This document shows, piece after piece, positions 35,130 to 42,900 of a stretch of 64,000 bases of DNA. The notes beneath the pieces are model-generated. The model did no database searches. It saw only the letters and a program-made list of their open reading frames with translations, and was not told the DNA's origin. The position numbers and the translations under genes are program-made. The DNA comes from DASXYG01 sp036502625 (GTDB lineage: Bacteria > Actinomycetota > Actinomycetes > Streptosporangiales > Streptosporangiaceae), in assembly GCA_036502625.1 (NCBI GenBank), contig DASXYG010000121.1, positions 1-64,000 of the forward strand, written 5' to 3'. Within the stretch, counting starts at the first letter, position 1; every line of letters begins with the position of its first letter.

Positions 35130-36299
35130 GTGCACAGGTCGTTCAAGTTCCTGCTGCGGCCGACCCACCGGCAAACGGCAGCACTGGCGACCTGTTTGGA
35201 AGACCACCGGGTCTTGTACAACGCAGCGCTCACCGAACGTCGCGAGGCGTATCAGAGACGCACCATTTCGATCCGGTACACCGACCAGTCGTCTCAGCTT
35301 CGCGAGATCCGAGGGGCTGATCCCGAGGGGCAAGGGCGTTGGTCGGCGGGTTCGCAGCAACAGACATTGCGACGCTTGGACCGGGCATTCCAGGGATTCT
35401 TCCGCCGAGTCAGATCCGGCGTCAGACCAGGCTTTCCCCGATTCAAGGGGCGCGGCCGGTTCAACACCGTCGAGTGGCCTGCCCTGAAGAACGGCGCCCG
35501 CTGGAATTCCACACCAAATGAACCGGTCACCCGCGTCTACTTGATCGGCATCGGTCACATTCGAGTCCACCCGCACCGGGCCGTTCTGGGCAACGTGAAA
35601 ACGATCGCCGTCAAGCGCGAGCGCAGTCGTTGGTACGTGATCCTCAGGTGTGATGACATCCCTGCCGAGCCGCTCCCTAAGTCGGAAGCAATGGCCGGAA
35701 TCGATATGGGCGTGGCTTCGTTCTTGACCGACTCCGACGGAGGTCATGTTCGGAATCCACGCTACGCCCGGGCCACCGCGGGAAGACTCGCAGCCGCCCA
35801 ACGGGAGGTGTCCCGCTGTGGGCCTGGGTCGAGGCGGCGGCGCAACGCACGTGCCCGCGTGGCCGCATTGCATGGCAAGATCCGGCGCCAGCGCCTTGAT
35901 CATGCGCACAAGATCGCGCTTGCCCTCGTACGCACCTACGACCTGATCGCCCATGAGGACCTGCGGATCGCGAATATGACCCGATCCGCGTCGGGCACAC
36001 TCGATTCCCCCGGCACCAACGTCGCTCAGAAGACCGGGCTCAACCGCAGCATCCTCGACGCGGGCTGGGGGTTGTTCCTGCGTATCCTCACGTACAAGGC
36101 TGAAAGTGCCGGGCGTGTACTGATCGCGGTGAACCCGGCCGGCACCTCCCGTACATGCTGGGCCTGCGGGCACCGCGCGGGAGGAAACCGCGTCAGCCAA
36201 GCCGAGTTCCGATGTCGGGCGTGCGGCCACACTGCGCATGCCGATGTCAACGCTGCGCGCAATATCCTGAGGGCAGGGCTTGCCCTTCGGGCCGCTTGA
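35130..36299 (+). CDS. tnpB: TnpB RNA-guided endonuclease
   Basis: A 389-residue TnpB. The RuvC-like nuclease triad is intact: Asp192 in GIDMGVASFL, Glu276 in AHEDLRI and Asp372 in HADVNAARNI. A zinc ribbon with CWAC (343-346) and CRAC (362-365) lies between the last two. The N-terminal bridge region includes LEDHRVLYNAALTERREA, and FPRFKGRGRFNTVEW matches the family. Members cleave DNA next to a short target-adjacent motif using an omega RNA made from the element's right end. The GTG start follows AGGGAGGGC. No disruption is seen, so activity is plausible. Confidence 0.93.
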   Translation: MHRSFKFLLRPTHRQTAALATCLEDHRVLYNAALTERREAYQRRTISIRYTDQSSQLREIRGADPEGQGRWSAGSQQQTLRRLDRAFQGFFRRVRSGVRPGFPRFKGRGRFNTVEWPALKNGARWNSTPNEPVTRVYLIGIGHIRVHPHRAVLGNVKTIAVKRERSRWYVILRCDDIPAEPLPKSEAMAGIDMGVASFLTDSDGGHVRNPRYARATAGRLAAAQREVSRCGPGSRRRRNARARVAALHGKIRRQRLDHAHKIALALVRTYDLIAHEDLRIANMTRSASGTLDSPGTNVAQKTGLNRSILDAGWGLFLRILTYKAESAGRVLIAVNPAGTSRTCWACGHRAGGNRVSQAEFRCRACGHTAHADVNAARNILRAGLALRAA

Positions 36300-36340
36300 G
36301 CGGCCCGAGAAACCGCTCGCTTGCTTGAGCGGAGGAGTCA
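36180..36340 (+). ncRNA. Candidate omega RNA (reRNA) scaffold at the element's right end
   Basis: In TnpB systems the guide RNA scaffold spans the 3' end of tnpB and the right end, with the guide copied from flanking DNA. Here stems AGGGC/GCCCT (36275-36286), GGGCCGC/GCGGCCC with loop TTGA (36289-36306) and CCGCTC/GAGCGG (36313-36332) lie in a row. The second contains the tnpB stop codon. The scaffold would end near 36340 and the guide would start at 36341. The 5' limit is a guess based on the family. Confidence 0.5.
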
Positions 36341-37369
36341 CTAGTACCGCACCCTCGGGTCGATCAGCGCGTTGACGAAGTCGATGATCATGCTGATCAC
36401 GACCACCACCAGGGCGAAGACGGTGATGATGCCCTGGACGGCGTTGTAGTCGCGCCCGTTCATGTACTGGATGAGCTGGTTGCCGAGGCCGGGCCAGTTG
36501 AAGGTCTGCTCGGTCAGCACCGAGCCGCCGAGCAGCAGCGCCACCTGGAGGCCCATGACGGTGATCACGGGCACCAGCGCGTTGCGGAAGGCGTGCCGGT
36601 TGACCACGCGCCGTTCGGGGACGCCGCGCGCCCGCGCCGCCTCGATGTAGTCGCCCTGCATGGCCTGGACGACGTTGACCCGGACCAGCCGGATGAACAC
36701 GCCGCATATCAGCAGGCCGAGCGTGATCGACGGCATCAGCAGATGTTGGATGACGTCCCAGAAGGAGTAGGCGTCACCGGACAGCAGCGCGTCGATGACC
36801 AGGATGTGCGTCCGCGTGGGCACGGTGGCCTGCACGATCGGGGACGCCTGGCCGCTCGACGGCAGGATGTCCAGGTCCTTGGAGAAGATGATCTGGAAGA
36901 TCAGCCCGGTGAAGAAGACCGGCGCGGCGTACGTCACGATGCCGAACAGCCGGATCACGACGTCCGGGACCTTGTCGCGCATGCGGCCGCCGTACAGGCC
37001 GAGCGGCAGGCCGATGACCAGGGCGACGATCAGCGCGCAGATGGACAGCGACAGCGTGGCGCCGCCGTTGTCGATGATGATCGACCGGACGCTGCGGCCG
37101 TCGGTCAGCGTGGTGCCGAAGTTGAGCGTCACCACGTCGCGCAGGTACTCGATGTACTGGATGATCAGCGGTTTGTCCAGGCCGAGCTCGTGTCTGCGGG
37201 TGGCCAGGTCGGCCGCGGACAGCTTGCCGCCGAGTGCGGCGCTGATGGGGTCGCCGGGCGCGACGCGCATCAGCAGGAACACCATGGTCAGGAGGATCCA
37301 GATCATGGGGATCACGAGGAGGAGACGGGTCAGGAAGTATCTCCGCAGAGAACCCGATTTCTTCGCCAT
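36341..37369 (-). CDS. Peptide ABC transporter permease (DppB-like)
   Basis: A 342-residue six-helix permease. It has the N-terminal RRYFLTRLLLVIPMIWILLT (helix 1), APGDPISAALGGKLS, the EAA loop YIEAARARGVPERRVVNRHAF and a TEQTFNWPGLGNQLIQYM tail typical of DppB. It ends in DPRVRY, the usual family terminus, directly followed by the right end of the TnpB element. The coding sequence therefore appears intact. It is separated from the binding-protein gene by a strong hairpin. Confidence 0.93.
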   Translation of the reverse strand: MAKKSGSLRRYFLTRLLLVIPMIWILLTMVFLLMRVAPGDPISAALGGKLSAADLATRRHELGLDKPLIIQYIEYLRDVVTLNFGTTLTDGRSVRSIIIDNGGATLSLSICALIVALVIGLPLGLYGGRMRDKVPDVVIRLFGIVTYAAPVFFTGLIFQIIFSKDLDILPSSGQASPIVQATVPTRTHILVIDALLSGDAYSFWDVIQHLLMPSITLGLLICGVFIRLVRVNVVQAMQGDYIEAARARGVPERRVVNRHAFRNALVPVITVMGLQVALLLGGSVLTEQTFNWPGLGNQLIQYMNGRDYNAVQGIITVFALVVVVISMIIDFVNALIDPRVRY

Positions 37370-37442
37370 GTGCGGACTTTCTCGGGTCGGGGTCGCGGGT
37401 TGCGCGGACGGCGGGAAACGCGGCGTCGCGGTGGCAGCCTAG

Positions 37443-37470
37443 GGGGGCACCGGCCTGTGCCGGTGCCCCC
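37443..37470 (-). terminator. Intercistronic hairpin between dppA and dppB
   Basis: GGGGGCACCGGC and GCCGGTGCCCCC form a perfect 12-bp stem with a CTGT loop, 15 bases after the dppA stop on the minus strand. Such stems commonly end most transcripts after the binding-protein gene, or protect its mRNA 3' end, so that the lipoprotein is made in excess over the permeases. Confidence 0.8.
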
Positions 37471-37484
37471 GGTACCGCTACGGG

Positions 37485-39074
37485 TCAGCTCTTCTTGGAG
37501 ATCACCCAGAAGCGGAAGCTGTACGCCGGGTCGAAGGTGGTCGTGACGCCCTCGACGTTGTCGCGCACCGCGGCCTGCTGCTTGGCCTGCCACAGCGGCA
37601 GCATCGGCACGTCCTCCGCGCCGATCTTCTGGATCTGGTCGAAGATCGGCAGGCGCTTGGCCTGGTTGATCTCGCCCTCTTCCTTGGAGATCAGCTTGTT
37701 GACCGTCGGGTTGTTGTAGTTGTTCCCGTAGAACCCGCCCTTGAGGTAGAAGGGCGCGAGGTAGTCGTCGGAGTCCGGGTAGTCCGGGAACCAGCCGAGC
37801 TGGTACATGCCGTAGAGCTGGTCCTGCTTGTAGCCCTTCTGGTACTGCACCCACTCGGTGTTCTTCAGCGTCACCTTGAAGTCGCCGCTGGAGTCGAGCT
37901 GCCGCTTGACCTCGTTCATCTCATCAGCGGTGGCCGGACCGTAGTGGGTCGGGGTGTACCACAGGGTGACGGGCAGGGGCGCCTTCACACCGGCCTTGGC
38001 CAGCAGCGCCTTCGCCTTGGCGGGGTCCGGCGCGCCGTACTTGTCCTTGAAGACGTCCTTGTGGCCGTCGAGCCCGACCGGGATCGGGGAGTACAGCGAC
38101 TGGAAGTCGCCGTTGTAGATGTTGTTGTTGATCTGGTCGCGGTTGATCGTCTGCGCGACGGCCTGCCGTACGTACTTGTTGTCGAACGGCTTCTTCTTGA
38201 CGTTGAAGACCAGGTAGCGGATCTCCGTGCCGTTGCCGCTGACGACCTTGACGCCCTTGCTGGACTCGGTCTTCAGCGACTTGAACTCGGTCGGCGCGAG
38301 GTTGCGGTACGCCACGTCGACGTCGCCCTGCTCGATGGCGAGCTTCAGCGCCGAGGACTTCTGGTAGTAGCGCACGATCACGTTGGAGGTCTTCGGCTTG
38401 TCCGACCCGGAGTAGTTCGGGTTCGCGACGAGCACCGCCTGCTGGCCGTTCTGGAACTTGGTCAGCTTGTAGTGGCCGGAGCCGACGGTCTTGGTGTCGT
38501 CCGTCAGCTTCTTGTCGGCCGGGTAGACCTTCGAGTCGACGATCGACGCGGCCGCGTAGGTCAGCTTGACCGGCCACGTGGCGTCCGGCGCGGTGAGGTG
38601 GAAGACCACCGTCGTCGGGTCGGGCGCGTCGACGCTCTTGAACGACGCGTCATAGATCGACCAGGCGCCGTTCGGGTCGTTGATCTTCTTGTTGCGGTCG
38701 AAGGAGAACTTGACGTCCTTCGACGTGAGCGGGTCTCCGTTGGAGAACTTCAGGCCCGACTTGATCGTGCACTTGTACGTCTTCGGGTCGGTGAAATCGC
38801 ACTTCTGGGCCACATCGGGCACCGGCTTGCTTCCGCCCGGGGGGATCTTCAGCAGCAGTTGGAAAACGTTGTACTGAAGCGTGGAGGACGGAAGGTCGTA
38901 GGAACCCGCCGGGTCAATGGACGTGACCTGGCTGTCCGTCGTGCCGATGACCAGCGCGCTCTTGGCGCCGCCGCCTCCCCCTCCGCCGCCACCGCACGCG
39001 GCCGCCAGCAGGGCCAGCGCGCCGCCCGCCGCCGCGAGGATCAGCCCGCGCCGGTGCGCTGAGCGTCGTCGCAT
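37485..39074 (-). CDS. Peptide ABC transporter substrate-binding lipoprotein (DppA-like)
   Basis: A 529-residue family 5 extracellular solute-binding protein. A signal peptide (RRR start, hydrophobic core) leads to the lipobox LAAAC with Cys27, followed by nine glycines. The mature part includes YKCTIKSGLKFSNGDPLTSKDV and VRQAVAQTINRDQI, both diagnostic of SBP family 5, and a C-terminal PMLPLWQ segment. It captures peptides for DppBCDF. The ATG follows a GAGGTGGAAG site. The region upstream (39100-39200) is relatively AT-rich and carries an ATCGC-GAA-GCGAT dyad near 39176-39190, probably promoter and operator. Confidence 0.93.
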   Translation of the reverse strand: MRRRSAHRRGLILAAAGGALALLAAACGGGGGGGGGAKSALVIGTTDSQVTSIDPAGSYDLPSSTLQYNVFQLLLKIPPGGSKPVPDVAQKCDFTDPKTYKCTIKSGLKFSNGDPLTSKDVKFSFDRNKKINDPNGAWSIYDASFKSVDAPDPTTVVFHLTAPDATWPVKLTYAAASIVDSKVYPADKKLTDDTKTVGSGHYKLTKFQNGQQAVLVANPNYSGSDKPKTSNVIVRYYQKSSALKLAIEQGDVDVAYRNLAPTEFKSLKTESSKGVKVVSGNGTEIRYLVFNVKKKPFDNKYVRQAVAQTINRDQINNNIYNGDFQSLYSPIPVGLDGHKDVFKDKYGAPDPAKAKALLAKAGVKAPLPVTLWYTPTHYGPATADEMNEVKRQLDSSGDFKVTLKNTEWVQYQKGYKQDQLYGMYQLGWFPDYPDSDDYLAPFYLKGGFYGNNYNNPTVNKLISKEEGEINQAKRLPIFDQIQKIGAEDVPMLPLWQAKQQAAVRDNVEGVTTTFDPAYSFRFWVISKKS

Positions 39075-39302
39075 CTTCCACCTCGTGTTGTCCGACCGCC
39101 GCTCCGCGGCAATCCAATTAGGTCTTGCGATCTGCGGCAACCGTAAAGAAGCCCGCCGACCGTTCGACCTCGACACGATCGCGAAGCGATAACGATTGAC
39201 GAACCCGGTGGCCACGAGCGCGGAAATACCCGGACACGGAGGCGCGCGAACGCCCGTACTTTCCCGGAACGGGGCCGTACGGGCGGAAGGCTTACGGGAC
39301 GG

Positions 39303-39794
39303 TCACTCGATGCCGCGGCGGCGCAGCAGCTCCTCGATGTCCTTCATGTCGTCGTCGCCGCTCGCGGACGCCGACTGGCCGGTGGCGACCGTACGCTCCA
39401 CCGCCGGGCGCTTCGCGGCGCCTCCGGCGGCCTTCGGGGTGGCGCCGGGCGTGTCGCCCTCGGCGACCTCGCCGCGGTTGCTCTTGGTGACCTTGCGGCG
39501 CAGCATCATGCCGGAGACGATCCACAGCAGCACGGCCAGGCCGAGCACGATCGTGCCCGCCCACACGGTGGGCTTGAAGATCAGCCCGGCGGCCCAGCCG
39601 ACGATCTGGCTGCCGATGCGCCACAGCAGCGGGATCACGCCGGTGAGGTAGAGGCCGAGGGGCAGCAGGGAGTAGGCGGCGCCGCGCATTCCGGACGACG
39701 CGCCGCGGCGGCGCCAGGCGAGCCAGCTCAGCACGAGGCCGACGGCCGTCACTCCGATGCACAGCGGAGCCCACGCGAAAGAGTCCGCGTTCAT
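39303..39794 (-). CDS. Hypothetical membrane protein next to the STAND gene
   Basis: A 163-residue protein with three or four predicted helices (for example LCIGVTAVGLVLSWLAW, LLPLGLYLTGVIPLLW, TVWAGTIVLGLAVLLWIVSG) and a cytoplasmic, charged tail ending DMKDIEELLRRRGIE. This resembles small actinobacterial membrane proteins of unknown function. A GAAGGTGG site precedes the ATG. It lies 178 bases downstream of the large STAND gene on the same strand, but a terminator-like hairpin stands between, so joint expression is uncertain. Confidence 0.7.
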   Translation of the reverse strand: MNADSFAWAPLCIGVTAVGLVLSWLAWRRRGASSGMRGAAYSLLPLGLYLTGVIPLLWRIGSQIVGWAAGLIFKPTVWAGTIVLGLAVLLWIVSGMMLRRKVTKSNRGEVAEGDTPGATPKAAGGAAKRPAVERTVATGQSASASGDDDMKDIEELLRRRGIE

Positions 39795-39915
39795 CGCTGC
39801 CGCCACCTTCCCTGTTCGTCGCCGTCCGCTTCGGGATCCCCATCGTCGCACACGGTTCCGGCGCCGGACGTCCGCCGAAAGGACGACGGGCCCCCGACAT
39901 CGGGCCTCCGGGACG

Positions 39916-39955
39916 CCGCGCGGTCCCCTACGGGAAACGCCCGAGGACCGCGCGG
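39916..39955 (-). terminator. Terminator-like hairpin after the STAND gene
   Basis: CCGCGCGGTCC and GGACCGCGCGG form a perfect 11-bp stem with an 18-base loop, starting 18 bases after the STAND stop at 39973. A second, smaller GGCCC/GGGCC stem lies at about 39889-39906. Together they should stop or stabilise the 3' end of the STAND mRNA. Confidence 0.7.
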
Positions 39956-39972
39956 TGGTTCCGTACGGCGGC

Positions 39973-42900
39973 TCAGAAGTGGGCGTCGTCGTCGAGGCGG
40001 CGGATGTCCGGTACGTACGGGTCGAGCTCGCCGGGCTCGAACCGGCACAACCCGACGACGTGCCAGAACTTGCCTGCGGGGTCGCCGCTGAGCTTGTAGC
40101 GGCCGTCTCGGGAAGCGGCCGCCCAGCCGTCCGGCAGCCCGATCAGCATCACCCGGGAGACGGGCGCGCCGTCGCGGATGTCCCACAGGCGTACGGCGCC
40201 GTCGTCGCTGGCCGTGGCGAGCTGCGCGCCGTCCGGAGAGAACGCCACGGAGCGCGCCGGGTCGGTGTAGTCGCGCAGCGTCCACAGCTCGCCGCCCGCG
40301 GCGACGTCCCACAGGCGCACCGTGCGGTCGTCGCCGGATGTGGCCAGCAGCCGGCCGTCCGGGGAGAACGCCACCGACCGGACCCGGCCCGCGTGGCCGA
40401 GCAGCGCGCGGGTGGGGCGCCCGGTGACGGGGTCCCACAGCCGTACGGTCGCGTCGTAGCTCGCGCTGGCCAGCAGCGAGCCGTCCGGGGAGAACGCCAC
40501 CTGCCAGACACGGTCGCCGTGGCCGTCGAGCACGTGGCGGCAGCGGCCGGTCGCCGGGTTCCACAGGCGCACGGTGCGGTCGTCGCAGGCCGAGGCGAGT
40601 GTGCTGCCGTCGGCGGAGAACGAGAGCGACCTGACGCGCCCGGTGTGGCCGGCGAGCGTACGGATGAGGCGGTCGGTGTTGACCGTCCACAGGCGCACGC
40701 TGTCGTCGTCGGTCGCGGTGGCCAGCATCCGCCCGTTGGGGCTGAACGCCACCGCCCACACCTGGTCGGTGTCGGCGCCGAGGGAGTGGTGGTGGCGGCC
40801 GGTCTCGACGTCCCACATGCGCACGTCGCCGAGGTTGCCGGGGATCGCGACGAGCGCGCCGTCCGGGGTGAACTCCGCCGAGCCGATGCGCCCGGTGTGG
40901 CCGGGCAGGGCGTGCCGGTACGCGCCGGTGGCGGGGTCCCAGAGGTGCGCGCGGCCGTCGTTGCTCGTGCTGAGCAGCAGCCGGCCCTCGGGGTGGTAGA
41001 CGACGGACGACAGCCGCTCGATGTGCCCGGCCAGCTTGTCGCGGCGCGCGCCGGTCGCGGGGTCCCAGATGAGCACGGTGTCGTCGTTGCTGGTGCTGGC
41101 GAGCAGCGAGCCGTCGGCGCTGAACGCGCACGCCCACACGGGGCCGGTGTGGCCGCGCAGGGTGCGCAGCGGCTCGCCGCCGCGCGGGTCCCATACGCGC
41201 AGGTCGTGGTCGCTGCTCGCGGTGACGAGCCGGGCGCCGTCCGGGCTGAACACGGCCACCCAGACGGGCCCGGTGTGGCCTTCGAGCACGTGGAGGCACT
41301 CGCCGGTCTCGGTCTCGAAGACGCGGACGGTGTGGTCGTCGCCCGCGGTGGCGATCAGCGCGCCGTCCGGGGAGAACGCCGCCGACCACACGGGGCCGTG
41401 GTGGCCGCGCAGGGTGCGCAGGCAGTGGCCGGTCTCGACGCTGGACAGCCGCACCTCGCCCTGGGCGTCGCAGGTGGCCAGCAGCGACCCGTCGCCGTTG
41501 AAGTGCGCCCACCAGATGGGCGCGGCGTGGCCGCGCAGCGTGCGCAAGTGCTCGCCCGTACGGGTGTCGTACACCGGCACGGCGTGGTCGTCGCCCGCGG
41601 TGACCAGCGTCGACCCGTCCGGCGCGAACCGCACCGACCACACCGAGCCCTCGTGGTCGTCGTGCGTACGGCGGCACTCACCGGTCGTGGGGTCCCATTC
41701 GCGGACCACGCCGTCGGCGTCGGCGGTGACGAGCTGTGTGCCGTCCGGGCTGAACTGGACGGACCACACCGGCGTGGCGTGGCCGCCGAGGAGCTGGACG
41801 CACTCCCCCGTCATCGGGTCCCACAGGCGCACCTCCTCGTCCAGGCCGGCGGTGACCAGGCGGTCGCCGGACGGGTTGAACGCGAGGGTGTAGACGCGGT
41901 CGCTGTGGCCGGTCAGTGTGCGCAGCCCGGCGCCGTGGTAGGCGTCGCAGATCACGACGGCGCCCGTCTCGTCGCCCACGGCGAGCACCCCGCCGTCCGG
42001 GCTGAACGCCAGGAGGCCGGGCAGCGCGCCGTTGCGGAAGCTGTGCGCGATGCCGACCGTGGCCGGGGCCAGCTCCGTCTCGACGTCGGTGCCGGGGACG
42101 ACGGCGGCGCCGGCCAGGCCGTCGGACGCGGCGAGCTCGGCCTGGCCCTCGACGGCGACCAGCGTCGCGCGGCGCCACGTCGCGCCCGCGGTGACGGTCT
42201 CGCGGAGGTCGGTGCCGAGCAGCCGGGCGCCCGTGAGGTCGGCGCCGGAGAGGTCGGCGCGCAGCATGCGGGCGCGGTCGAGCCGGGCGCCGGCCAGCTT
42301 GGTGCCGATCAGCCGCGCGCCCTCCAGGTCGGTGCCGACCAGCCGGGCGTCGGTGAGGTCGGCGCCGGAGAGGTCGGCGCGGCGCAGGTCGCGGCCGGAG
42401 AGGTCGACGCCGCGGAAGTTCACGCCGCGCAGGTTGACCGGCACGCCGGTGGGTTCGCGTACGCGCCCGCTGATCTTCAGCGCGTTCGCGCGCGCCGCCT
42501 CGGCCGCCTTGCTGTCGGCGAGGGTGCGCTCCGCCCAGGCGCGGCACTGCCGGTAGCCGGCGAGGTCGACCAGGAAGTCGGCCATCAGGGCGGAGATCAC
42601 CCGGCCGCGCAGCGGCTCCGGGTCGGTCTCGCCGCGGCCGAGGCGCTGCGCGATCTCCGCGGCGACCAGCCACTCCATGACGGAGTTGTGCACGAACGTG
42701 AACGCGCCCTCGCCCGCGCGGACGAGCAGCGTGCCGGAACCCACGACGTGGGCGGCCTGCTCGGCGGTGAGCCGCCGCTCGGTCAGCCCGGCGATCACGT
42801 CGCCGGCGACGTCGGTCAGGTCGGCGAGCGTGACGTACGGCCGGTCGGAGTCCCACAGGCGCAGCGCCAGCGCCATGACGGCCTCCCAGCGGCGCGCCTT

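Larger units (their letters stand above)
35015..36340 (+). mobile_element. TnpB-only IS200/IS605-type (IS1341-like) element
   Basis: About 1.3 kb separates dppB from dppC, two genes that normally abut. It contains one tnpB gene on the opposite strand and no Y1 or serine transposase. The right end, just after tnpB, has three consecutive short hairpins (36275-36286, 36289-36306, 36313-36332) and ends with GGAGGAGTCA immediately before the dppB stop codon. The left boundary lies somewhere in 35008-35060 and cannot be set exactly. Its GC content is visibly lower than the neighbouring genes, consistent with insertion. Confidence 0.75.

Noticed and set aside
35007..36707. Minus-strand frame running through the TnpB element and joining dppC to dppB
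   Set aside because: It runs antisense to tnpB and has no transporter or other motif in the element. The permeases end and start at their normal family termini.
40087..42021. 126-base periodicity that could be taken for a CRISPR or satellite array
   Set aside because: The repeats conserve protein (WD40 blades) rather than nucleotides, have no fixed spacer and lie within one reading frame.
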